DNA from: Saccharopolyspora montiporae
Lineage (GTDB): Bacteria; Actinomycetota; Actinomycetes; Mycobacteriales; Pseudonocardiaceae
NCBI RefSeq assembly: GCF_015209505.1
Contig: NZ_JADEYC010000015.1
Coordinates: forward strand, 62,001-126,000
Direction: 5' to 3'
Length of the DNA stretch: 64,000 nt
Made by a program: the position numbers and the translations under genes. This document shows, one piece after another, positions 22,182 to 29,284 of the stretch. The notes beneath the pieces were generated by a model. It saw only the letters and a list, made by a program, of their open reading frames with translations. It searched no databases and was not told the DNA's origin. How positions within the stretch are numbered: the first letter of the stretch is position 1; every line of letters starts with the position of its first letter.

Positions 22182-22337
22182 ATGGGGGCGAGCACGGCGG
22201 TTCCAGTGGCGATGCTTCGCCAGCCCTGCCGGGCGCCAGGTGGTGAGAGGTTGATGCAGGGTTTTTGCCCTGGTCTCCGGCGGGGCCGGGCCGGTGAAAT
22301 CGGGGCGGTTCTGCAATTCGGGAGGAAGGACGAGCCG

Positions 22338-23591
22338 ATGCCGCTATTGAGTGATCCCGCTTTGGCCGACGAGGGTGCCCGCAAGATCGAGTTTGCCTAC
22401 ACGCGCATGCCGGTGCTGGCCGAGCTGACCTCGCGGTGGGCCGAGAACAAGCCGCTGCGGGGCCACCGCATCGCCGCATGTCTGCACGTAACCACTGAGA
22501 CGGCCAACCTCTGCCGCGCTCTGGTGGCCGGCGGGGCGCAGATGGCTCTATGCGCCTCCAACCCACTATCCACCAAGGACGATGTGGCGGCGGCGATTCA
22601 GCGCGACATCGGCGCTGAGGTCTTCGCTATCCACGGTTGCGACCGAGAGACTTACTACCAGCAGGTGGCCGGGGTGCTCGACATCGAGCCAACCCTGATC
22701 GTCGACGATGGAGCAGATCTGACTGCCACCGTGCACGAGCACCGCCCCGATCTGCTGCCCGCGATCGTCGGGGGAACCGAGGTTACCTCCACTGGGGTGG
22801 TACGAATGCGGAATATGGCCGCCGATGCCGCCCTGGCCTACCCGGTGTTGCCGACCAACGATGCATTGACCAAGCACTTGTTCGACAACCGCTACGGAAC
22901 CGGACAGAACACCATCGACGGGCTGCTACGGGCCACGAACATGCTGCTGGCCGGAGCCACAGTCGTGGTCGCCGGCTACGGCTGGTGTGGACGCGGCGTG
23001 GCCGCGCGCGCCCGCGGCATGGGTGCCGAGGTGATCGTCACCGAAGTCAACCCTGTCCGGGCACTGGAAGCCAAACTCGATGGGATGCGCGTGCTGCCCA
23101 TGCGGCAAGCCGCACCCCAGGCAAGTGTCGTGATCACTACGACAGGCAACCGAGACGTGGTCACCGTCGAGCACATGCGCGCCATGCCGGACGGGACCGT
23201 GATCGCCAATTCCGGACACTTCGACCTGGAAATCACCGTCGACGAACTCACGACCACGGCAACCAGCCGGCGCTACGTGCGCGAGAACTGTGTGGAATAC
23301 ACCCTGCCCGAAGGGCACCGAATTCTGCTCCTGGCCGAAGGACGTCTGCTCGGACAGGCCGCCGCTGAAGCCCACCCGGCCGAAGTCATGGACATGACAT
23401 TCGCGACTCAAGCACTCGCAGTGCGCTACCTCGCCGAGAACACCGACGAACTCGAACCCGCTGTGCACCCGATCCCGGTGGCCATCGAAAACGAAGTCGC
23501 CAGCAGCAAACTCGCTGCCTACAACATCACCCTAGACGAGCTCACCAACCGGCAACAGAGCTATCTCACCTCGTGGCAACTCGGAACCTGA
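22338..23591 (+). CDS. Archaeal-type S-adenosylhomocysteine hydrolase homologue
   Basis: Family role: NAD-dependent reversible cleavage of S-adenosylhomocysteine to adenosine and homocysteine. This copy is 417 aa and lacks the insertion of the longer common bacterial/eukaryotic form. Its signature NDALTKHLFDNRYGTGQNT (near residue 175) matches the archaeal/Thermotoga type. The catalytic Lys and Asp-Asn of TKxxFDN are kept, and the NAD-binding glycine motif reads GYGWCGRG (near 212). HVTTETANL and HPAEVMDM are also present. GGAGGAAGGA lies 9 nt before ATG 22338. Its setting among exporters and phosphatases, with no methionine-cycle genes, suggests a role in a special pathway. It may handle methyltransferase by-product or act on another nucleoside; that is inference. 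Confidence 0.85.
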   Translation: MPLLSDPALADEGARKIEFAYTRMPVLAELTSRWAENKPLRGHRIAACLHVTTETANLCRALVAGGAQMALCASNPLSTKDDVAAAIQRDIGAEVFAIHGCDRETYYQQVAGVLDIEPTLIVDDGADLTATVHEHRPDLLPAIVGGTEVTSTGVVRMRNMAADAALAYPVLPTNDALTKHLFDNRYGTGQNTIDGLLRATNMLLAGATVVVAGYGWCGRGVAARARGMGAEVIVTEVNPVRALEAKLDGMRVLPMRQAAPQASVVITTTGNRDVVTVEHMRAMPDGTVIANSGHFDLEITVDELTTTATSRRYVRENCVEYTLPEGHRILLLAEGRLLGQAAAEAHPAEVMDMTFATQALAVRYLAENTDELEPAVHPIPVAIENEVASSKLAAYNITLDELTNRQQSYLTSWQLGT

Positions 23592-23751
23592 ATCCGAACC
23601 GCAGAACGACCATCATGCTCCAGCTTCGGCCTCACTCGTGGGCTACGCCCCCGACCCGCAACACCTAGCGCTACCCAGCCCCACGGGGTGTTTCGCCCTC
23701 TTCTTGGTGGTGCTGCGCGGAGGGTCTCCTGTGAGGATGCGTGGATCTGCC

Positions 23752-24966
23752 CTACTGCGCGTGCTGCTTGGTGCGTGGCTTGGGGCGCACGAACGACGGT
23801 GCGGCGACAACCAGTGCGACCGTCGCCATGGCAACACTGGCCGCAAGCGCAAGACGGCTGGAGACGGTGTCGGCGGCGAAGCCAGCCAGGGCGGATCCGG
23901 CGGCGTTTCCGGCACCGAACGCTGTGATCATCCAAGCGTGAGCCTCGGTGATGGTTCCTTCAGGCGCGAGTTGGCCGATGAGAGCGAACGAGCACGCCAG
24001 GACAGGGGGGAGTGCGAGACCGCTGAGAATAGCCAGCACCGCCATCGCTGGTATCTCGAGCTGGATCACCAGTGGGGCGTACCCCAACCCCAGCGCGCAC
24101 AACAGGAGCTGTAGCCGTCGATGCTCGTCCCCGGCCGCCGAGAGCATGGTGTAGGCGATACCTCCTGCCAGGGCTCCGACGGCGTTGGCGGCGATCAGCC
24201 AGCCGGCGGCCGCGGGTGCGGCGCTGTGCTCAGCATAGGCGGTGATCCCAACGGTGAAGGCTCCAATGGTTGCGCCGACGAACAGCAGGGCTGTTAGGAG
24301 CCTGACGAGGGACACGGAGCGCAGTGGTCCTGCCCAGTGTGCAGTGGTGGGGGCACCACGCCATTGACGAGCGGGGGCTGCGGTGGCAAACCACAGGCTG
24401 CCGGTGATTCCCAGAACGCCCGCGGTCACCAAACCGATCCCCGGGTCAGCCAGCGCGCTGGTAGCCAGAACCACGAGCGGACCGACGACGAAAATCAGTT
24501 CTTGGGTGGCGGCATCGAGGGAATAGGCAACCCGCACGGCGTGCTCGTCACGCAACACGGGTGACCACAGCACGCGCAGGCAGGGTTCCAGCTGCGGTGT
24601 TGCCGCTCCGGCCGCGGCGGCCAAACCCATCGCGGTGACGGGCGTTGTCGTGGGATCAACCGCTGCGAGACCGATGAAAGCGGCCGCCGAGATCAGACCG
24701 GAGATGATGAGCGTGGGCGGCTGCCGGGTGCGGTCGATCAGTCGCCCGAGCAGTGGGCCACCGACGGCCGCGCTGGCGGCATAGATTGCCGACAGGGCGC
24801 CAGCGAGGGTGTAACTGCCGTCGTGCGCACGCACGCTCAGCAGAATTGCCAGTGCGGCCATGCCCGTGGGCAACCGACCTACCAACGACGCTGACAGCAG
24901 GCGTGCCACTGACGGCGTGGTCAGGATCTCGCGAGTAGGCGTAAGCCTCGACGAGATCGTGGCCAT
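23752..24966 (-). CDS. MFS transporter (first of two related copies in the island)
   Basis: A 404-aa 12-helix major facilitator protein. It opens with a hydrophilic stretch, then GRLPTGMAALAILLSV, and has the MFS loop 2-3 motif as GPLLGRLIDRTRQPPT (GxLaDrxGrr-like). The second half again begins with a short helix pair (VGATIGAFTVGITAYAEHS). The tail is basic (PKPRTKQHAQ). It resembles the second MFS protein at 26796-27986 motif by motif, which suggests an ancient duplication within the cluster. It faces the SAH hydrolase gene tail to tail. It is likely an exporter of the cluster product; the substrate is unknown. Confidence 0.85.
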   Translation of the reverse strand: MATISSRLTPTREILTTPSVARLLSASLVGRLPTGMAALAILLSVRAHDGSYTLAGALSAIYAASAAVGGPLLGRLIDRTRQPPTLIISGLISAAAFIGLAAVDPTTTPVTAMGLAAAAGAATPQLEPCLRVLWSPVLRDEHAVRVAYSLDAATQELIFVVGPLVVLATSALADPGIGLVTAGVLGITGSLWFATAAPARQWRGAPTTAHWAGPLRSVSLVRLLTALLFVGATIGAFTVGITAYAEHSAAPAAAGWLIAANAVGALAGGIAYTMLSAAGDEHRRLQLLLCALGLGYAPLVIQLEIPAMAVLAILSGLALPPVLACSFALIGQLAPEGTITEAHAWMITAFGAGNAAGSALAGFAADTVSSRLALAASVAMATVALVVAAPSFVRPKPRTKQHAQ

Positions 24967-25039
24967 GGTGTTTCCTCCAGCTGGTCATCCAGCGGGTCAG
25001 CTCTTCCGTGCGGCGACGACTGTGGCGCCGTCGACCAAC

Positions 25040-25320
25040 CTAACGATCAGGCTTAAGCGCACTACGTGCTTTGGCACCTCGAACGATCGCGTGCAGGGCA
25101 ATCGCGACACCGTGAGCATCCTGGTGCGGCAGCTCGTAGGTTGCATGCTCGAAGACCGCAGGATGCGCGTTGCCCATCGCCAGGGACACGCCCGCAGTCT
25201 GCAGCATCGTGATGTCGTTGGGCATGTCCCCGATCGCAGCGCACCGCTCGAGGCAATAGCCGCGGTCGGCGGCCGCGGCGCGTAGAGCTGCACCTTTGTT
25301 CACTCCGGCAGCGTCGACGC
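25040..25320 (-). pseudogene. C-terminal remnant of a Cof-type (HAD-IIB) phosphatase
   Basis: About 90 residues remain: AAGVNKGAALRAAAADRG, CAAIGDMPNDITMLQTAG and LAMGNAHPAVFEHA. These are the lysine motif III and the GDxxND motif IV ending of Cof-like sugar-phosphate phosphatases. Motif I and the cap domain are absent. Upstream the frame is broken by fusion to the aminotransferase remnant. The piece ends 73 bp before the MFS gene on the same strand, so it was probably part of that operon. Confidence 0.8.
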
Positions 25321-25694
25321 CCCGTCTCGATCGCCGCGAGACGCAGCGCGGCCGTGACGGCCTCGGAGGCGGTCTTGAAAAACGCTCCGCGCCTGCCAGG
25401 CTGGTCGACCAACAAACGATCAAGGTATTCCTCATGGAAAGAGGTGTAGCCCGGCATCATCACACCGTTGGTGAGCGATTCGGCTACCGCCTGGGTAAAC
25501 GATTCCGTGTTGTGGCCAAGAACAACCGGACCGTATCCCATGACAAAGTCGAGGTACGTTGTTCCGTCGGTCGCCTGTACCTCCCCGCCTTGTCCGTTAC
25601 TAAAGACGAGTTGACCGCTTTCTGTCTTGAATTTTTTCGTGATCTTAGAATGAACCGTACGCTTTTCGTTCGCGCGTTCCGATGAAGTTGCCAC
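25321..25694 (-). pseudogene. N-terminal remnant of a class III (GSA-type) aminotransferase
   Basis: About 124 residues of a PLP-dependent class III aminotransferase remain: EVQATDGTTYLDFVMGYGPVV, the VLGHNTESFTQAV helix and the PLP-phosphate region FFKTASEAVTAALRLAAIETGR. In relatives the GWH motif and the Schiff-base lysine follow, but here the sequence switches at about 25320 into the end of a Cof-type phosphatase in another frame. The deletion removed most of this enzyme and the front of the next. The GTG at 25694, with GGGGGA before it, would still allow a truncated peptide. Confidence 0.8.
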
Positions 25695-25776
25695 ACGTCC
25701 CCCGGCAATAGCTTCCCGAAAGTGATACGGGAAGTGTCTTACCCCGACCCCAGCAGCTTGCAGGTAACAACCTAAC

Positions 25777-25855
25777 GGGGTGCGGCACCCCACCCAACAC
25801 TCTGATCGAGTGACAAAGCAGTGAAAAAATTATCACCCTGAGTAATTGCTCAGGG
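25777..25855. promoter_or_regulatory. Three palindromes in the divergent, AT-rich promoter region
   Basis: Between the aminotransferase remnant and the IMPase gene lie GGGGTGC-G-GCACCCC (25777-25791), CACTC-N5-GAGTG (25798-25812) and CCCTGAG-N6-CTCAGGG (25836-25855). The 283-bp region is much richer in A/T than its surroundings. The palindromes could be operators for divergent transcription, perhaps for the XRE regulator. They have not been matched to any known site. Confidence 0.4.
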
Positions 25856-25977
25856 CGGCATTCTTCTTGCGTGGAAGAAACTGTGGAAGCAGGGGAAAGA
25901 CGCCTTTGGTTCACTTCGTGTTCAATTCATTGGTTGCCGGATGACCTGTGGTGGTAGATATGGCAGTGTGAGCGAAC

Positions 25978-26760
25978 ATGAATGTCGACTCCTCCGATGT
26001 GAAACTCGCGGAACTACTTGCCGACACTGCGGACGCGATCACGACCTCTCGCGTAGGCAGCAGCAACCTCCGTGTTGAGCGCAAGCCTGACCGGACACCG
26101 GTCAGTGATGCCGACACCGCCGTCGAGGACGAGGTCCGAGCGGTTCTGGCCCGGGAGCGCCCCGACGACACCGTCGTCGGGGAGGAAGGCGGCGGTGCCA
26201 TCACTTCGGGACGTACCTGGGTAATCGATCCGATCGATGGGACGAAGGCGTTCCTACGCGGGCTGCCGGTGTGGGCGACTCTGGTCGCCCTGCTCGTCGA
26301 TGGTCAGCCGGTGGCTGGAGCGGTGAGTGCTCCTGCGCTCGGTCGACGCTGGTGGGCCGGGCTGGGGCACGGCGCCTATGTGCGTGGTTTCGACGGCGAG
26401 ACGCGCCAGATGGCTGTATCGGCAGTGTCGCAGTTGGACGATGCCATCGTGTCGAGTTCGCATCTGGGCACCTGGCCGGAGTTCCACAACCGGGATGCTT
26501 ACCTCTCGCTAGTCGACGCGTGCTGGGAAGACCGCGCCTACGGTGACTTCTGGTCGCACTGCTTGGTGGCTGAAGGTGCGCTTGATCTGGCTGCCGACCC
26601 GATTGTCAATGCGTGGGACGTGGCCCCACTGAAGATCGTTGTGGAGGAAGCCGGCGGCCGGTTCACGGATCTCACCGGCGCCGACACGATCACTGGGGGC
26701 AATGCGCTGTCCACGAACTCGCTGCTGCACGGGCGGGCACTGACGCTGCTCGCCCGGTGA
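25978..26760 (+). CDS. Inositol-monophosphatase/histidinol-phosphatase-family phosphatase (HisN-like)
   Basis: A 260-aa Mg2+-dependent phosphatase of the IMPase superfamily. The first metal site is GEEGGG, with VSDADTAVE before it; the core motif is DPIDGTKAFLRG (near residue 84); the second motif is NAWDVAPLKIVVEEAGG (near 211). The opening residues (LADTADAITTSRVGSSNLRVERKPDRTPVSDADTA) resemble actinobacterial histidinol-phosphatases (HisN) more than true inositol phosphatases. No his genes are nearby, so it more likely removes a phosphate from the cluster's intermediate. Its stop overlaps a possible GTG start of the exporter gene. Confidence 0.87.
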   Translation: MNVDSSDVKLAELLADTADAITTSRVGSSNLRVERKPDRTPVSDADTAVEDEVRAVLARERPDDTVVGEEGGGAITSGRTWVIDPIDGTKAFLRGLPVWATLVALLVDGQPVAGAVSAPALGRRWWAGLGHGAYVRGFDGETRQMAVSAVSQLDDAIVSSSHLGTWPEFHNRDAYLSLVDACWEDRAYGDFWSHCLVAEGALDLAADPIVNAWDVAPLKIVVEEAGGRFTDLTGADTITGGNALSTNSLLHGRALTLLAR

Positions 26761-26795
26761 ACAGCTGGACAGCACGGCTCGAAGGACGCATCTTC

Positions 26796-27986
26796 ATGGG
26801 ACATTCCTACCGGGACTGCTTCGCGCAGCCCTATACCAAGTATTTGTTGACAACGAATTTGCTCGGGCGACTCCAGAACGGGATGGGGCCGCTGTCGATC
26901 GCGCTGGTGCTGCGCAGTCAGCAGTTGCCGTACGCGCAGGTCGGCGTGCTCGTAGGGCTGTTCGCAGTAGCGACTGCCATCGGCGGCCCTCTGCTCGGAC
27001 GCCTTGTAGACAAGACCGGCCAGACTCGGGTGTTGGTCACCTCGGCGTTTGGATCCGCGGTCGGCTTTGCACTCCTGGCGCTCGGTGCGGACTCACTGTT
27101 GCTCGCAGCCGTGGCTGTCGTCCTGGCCGGAGGATTGACACCACCACTCGAACCCTGCCTGCGCAGCCTGTGGGAGAAACTGCTCGGGCAGCAGCGGCTC
27201 GTGGCGGCTGCGTACTCACTCGACGCCTCGCTACAGCAAATCGTGTACGTGACCGGCCCATTGCTGGTCGTGGCGATTGCGGCGGCCACCTCGCCCACTC
27301 TCGCGGTGTGGTGCGTGGCCGGCGCCACCCTCGTGGGAACACTGTTGTTTGCACGAGCACGCCCTGTGCGGCAGTGGCAGCCCAGTCATTACGAAACTCG
27401 GTCTTGGGCAGGCCCGCTGCGCTCCTCGGAACTCCGCAAGACCTTGCTGAGCCTCGGTGGGGTCGGATTCGCTCTCGGGGTCTTTAGCCTCGCCACCGTG
27501 ATGTTCGCTGAGGCAAACTCGACTTCCGGCGACATGTCGGGCCTGCTTTTGGGGGCACATGCGGCAGGCGCGCTCATCGGCGGACTCATCTACGGCTCTC
27601 GGACGTGGCCAGCCAGCGCTGGAACACAGCTGCCAATACTGTTTGCCGGGCTGGCTTGCTGCTACCTGCCCCTGCTGACGCAGCCATCCCTAGCCATCAT
27701 GATCGTGCTCATGGGCATTGCCGGGATTTTCCTCTCTCCTGTGCTGGCCTGTGGTTTCGTGATCATCGGCGAGGTAGCCCCCCAGGGGACGAAAACCGAG
27801 GCCTTCGCGTGGGTCGTGACGATCACCCTCATCGGTAACTCGCTCGGCTCCGCAACCAGCGGTGCGGTCCAAAGCGTCGGTCTCATGGCCGTTTTCGCCC
27901 TGCCCGTGGCCGCTGCGGTCGCGGGACTGGTCGTCGCTCTGACCGTGCATACCGAAGACACTTCGGAACTGGCCCATGATCGCTGA
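26796..27986 (+). CDS. MFS transporter (second related copy in the island)
   Basis: A 396-aa 12-helix major facilitator protein. Near the N-terminus is GRLQNGMGPLSIALVLRSQ and then GGPLLGRLVDKTGQTRVLV, matching the same regions of the first MFS protein (23752-24966). EPCLRSLW is also shared between the two. ATG 26796 has GAAGGA 9 nt upstream; an in-frame GTG at 26757 overlaps the phosphatase stop and would add 13 residues. It forms an operon with the HisN-like gene and probably exports the same or a related product. Confidence 0.85.
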   Translation: MGHSYRDCFAQPYTKYLLTTNLLGRLQNGMGPLSIALVLRSQQLPYAQVGVLVGLFAVATAIGGPLLGRLVDKTGQTRVLVTSAFGSAVGFALLALGADSLLLAAVAVVLAGGLTPPLEPCLRSLWEKLLGQQRLVAAAYSLDASLQQIVYVTGPLLVVAIAAATSPTLAVWCVAGATLVGTLLFARARPVRQWQPSHYETRSWAGPLRSSELRKTLLSLGGVGFALGVFSLATVMFAEANSTSGDMSGLLLGAHAAGALIGGLIYGSRTWPASAGTQLPILFAGLACCYLPLLTQPSLAIMIVLMGIAGIFLSPVLACGFVIIGEVAPQGTKTEAFAWVVTITLIGNSLGSATSGAVQSVGLMAVFALPVAAAVAGLVVALTVHTEDTSELAHDR

Positions 27987-28050
27987 CTTGGTGAACGTTT
28001 CGGCGCTGGGTCCCCACGTCCGGGCCCGGGGCTACCTGCACCACAGATGA

Positions 28051-28487
28051 TCACTCGGCTATTCGAGCACTACCGACAGAACCGGCGAGGGCGATTTCGG
28101 CGGCCAACATCGGCCCAGGCTGGCCGGTCACCCACACTGCGTCGATGACGATCCCGCGCACGAGGTGCGCGAGCTGCTGCCACTGCCGGCCGGTCCGGGG
28201 CGCAAGTTCCGCGCGCTCGGCGGCCAGCCCACTGGACAGGGTGTCTTCCGGCAGTCGTAGTCCGGGCGGTGCAGGTACCGTGCGGCTGCGGGCGACCGCG
28301 GCGGAGGCGGCTTGCTGGGTGATGCCGAGGTCCTCGGCCAGCGAGGTGATCCCCCGCGGCCGCGCCGGTCGGCTTCGGTAGCCAGCAGTTGGGCGCGTTC
28401 GTCTGCTCCGGCACCGGCTTCGGCTTGCCCGCGGGCGATGGGGTCGGCCGCGGCATCCAGTCGCGTCTTGAGTTCCGGGTCCAGCAT
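28051..28487 (-). pseudogene. Frameshifted HTH-type small protein gene
   Basis: From ATG 28487 (AAGGGA 6 nt upstream) the frame reads MLDPELKTRLDAAADPIARG and an Ala-rich helix, then leaves the coding sense near residue 45. A -1 shift in the C5 run at 28351-28355 (plus strand; expected C6) restores GITSLAEDLGITQQAASAAVARSR, a plausible HTH, and about 75 further residues to the stop at 28051. The restored protein would be about 145 aa. No family is recognised. The base loss could be a real mutation or a sequencing error. Confidence 0.55.
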
Positions 28488-28505
28488 GCGCATTCCCTTT
28501 TTCAG

Positions 28506-28538
28506 GGTGGGGTGGCCGAGGAGGTCGGCCACCCCACC
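28506..28538. promoter_or_regulatory. 33-bp perfect palindrome (14-bp arms) before the HTH gene
   Basis: GGTGGGGTGGCCGA, a 5-nt loop, then its exact complement. It sits 7 bp before the ribosome binding site of the HTH gene and 165 bp after the mazF stop. It could be a transcription terminator for mazF or an operator/attenuator for the HTH gene. Confidence 0.55.
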
Positions 28539-28702
28539 TCCGCACCACCTCGGCGCCGTAGGTCCGGGCCGCGGACGATGCTCCGCGCGCCACTTCGACC
28601 GCTGCGCGCGAGCCTCAGACCCCACCGCTGATGGGGCTTTGTGCGGTTCCGTGGGTTGTTCTTCAGGGCGCCAGCGCCCGCCCCGCACCGGACGGCCGGG
28701 CT

Positions 28703-29029
28703 TCAGGTGGCGATGCCGAGGAACACGACCAGGGCCCGGGCCGACCCCAGCAGCGTCGCGTCGTCGAGCTGGCCGACCCGGTCGCGCAGGTGCTCGCGGC
28801 GCATCGTGGTGAGCTTGTCGACCATGAGGCTGCTGTCGCTGCTCAAGCCGGTGGTGACCGCTGGCGCCGGCACGCGCAGCAGCGGCGCCGCGGTCGGGTC
28901 GGTGGTCAGCGGGCACACCGTCACCGACGCGGTCTCGGCGAAGGAGTCATCTTGCACGATCGCCACCGGGCGCGGTTTGCCCGTGTAGACCCCGCGGGCC
29001 GCGGCGATGTAGATCTCCCCGCGCCTCAC
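28703..29029 (-). CDS. MazF/PemK-type endoribonuclease toxin
   Basis: A 108-aa type II toxin that would cleave mRNA at short motifs. It opens with the family signature MRRGEIYIAA and RPVAIVQDDSF, has the conserved SVTVCPLTTDP strand with the catalytic Thr region, then SSDSSLMVDKLTTMRREHLRDRVGQLD, which matches the MazF C-terminal core. It appears full length and intact. Its GTG start overlaps the TGA of the preceding antitoxin remnant (29026-29029), the usual coupling. The antitoxin has lost its N-terminal part, which makes survival of the intact toxin noteworthy. Confidence 0.85.
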   Translation of the reverse strand: MRRGEIYIAAARGVYTGKPRPVAIVQDDSFAETASVTVCPLTTDPTAAPLLRVPAPAVTTGLSSDSSLMVDKLTTMRREHLRDRVGQLDDATLLGSARALVVFLGIAT

Positions 29030-29121
29030 GCGTCGGTACCGTCGTCGGGCTCGTCGGGGCCGAATTCGGAGACCGCGTCGACGAACGCCTGATCGTCCTC
29101 AGCGTGCTCGCTGGCCGCCAC
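29026..29121 (-). pseudogene. N-terminally truncated antitoxin of the MazEF pair
   Basis: The frame in front of mazF ends EDDQAFVDAVSEFGPDEPDDGTDA, an acidic flexible tail typical of MazE-type or ribbon-helix-helix antitoxins. Upstream it is open through an Ala-rich stretch to about 29149 and then runs into the HAD gene in a wrong frame, so the DNA-binding N-terminus is missing. The first possible start is GTG 29121, with no ribosome binding site, giving 31 residues. In MazE proteins the C-terminal tail binds the toxin, so a short peptide might still neutralise MazF. This is inference. Confidence 0.6.
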
Positions 29122-29149
29122 CGCGGCCGACTGGGCCGCCGCGGCGGCG

Positions 29150-29154
29150 GCGCA
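29150..29154. repeat. Right copy of the 5-bp direct repeat GCGCA at the island boundary
   Basis: It matches the left copy at 21059-21063. Excision between the copies keeps the HAD frame. Confidence 0.4.
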
Positions 29155-29284
29155 CCGCGTAGTAGGCGTCGGCGAACGCGTCCCGGCCCGCGCCGAGCAT
29201 CGCCGCCATCTCCTCCAGCGCGGTCGTCGGGAGGCTGATGACCTCGCCGTAGTCGAAGACGACCCAGCGCAGGTGGCCGGTCAC
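29150..29284 (-). pseudogene. N-terminal part of the split HAD-family hydrolase
   Basis: From GTG 29284 it encodes LRWVVFDYGEVISLPTTA (HAD motif I with nucleophile Asp) and a helix to DAFADAYYAVR, then breaks off at the island edge. The GTG overlaps the TGA of the threonine aldolase gene (GTGA), so the original operon was threonine aldolase-HAD hydrolase. The rest of the enzyme is at 20582-21063. As now placed the frame runs on to a stop at 29099 with unrelated Arg/Gly residues. Confidence 0.85.

Larger units (their letters stand above)
21064..29154. mobile_element. 8.1-kb genomic island inserted in a HAD-hydrolase gene
   Basis: The interval is bounded by the two halves of one HAD gene and by a GCGCA direct repeat (right copy included). 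Its length, 8,091 bp, is divisible by three, and precise removal restores the HAD frame. Most of the interior (about 21.2-28.0 kb) has visibly lower GC and more AT-rich intergenic DNA than the flanks; 28.0-29.15 kb is host-like in GC. It carries a regulator, an archaeal-type SAH hydrolase, two MFS exporters, phosphatase and aminotransferase remains, an IMPase-family enzyme and a MazF system. Both ends cut island genes (regulator C-terminus, antitoxin N-terminus). No integrase, transposase or terminal inverted repeats are visible, so the mode of entry is unknown. Confidence 0.75.

Noticed and set aside
28051..28916. Overlapping long frames of 180 and 262 codons taken as separate genes
   Set aside because: Each contains only part of one plausible HTH protein; one frameshifted gene of about 145 codons explains both.
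21064..29154. Island interpreted as a classical transposon or integrative element
   Set aside because: No transposase, integrase, tRNA attachment site or terminal inverted repeats were found; the 5-bp repeat alone is too weak to name a mechanism.
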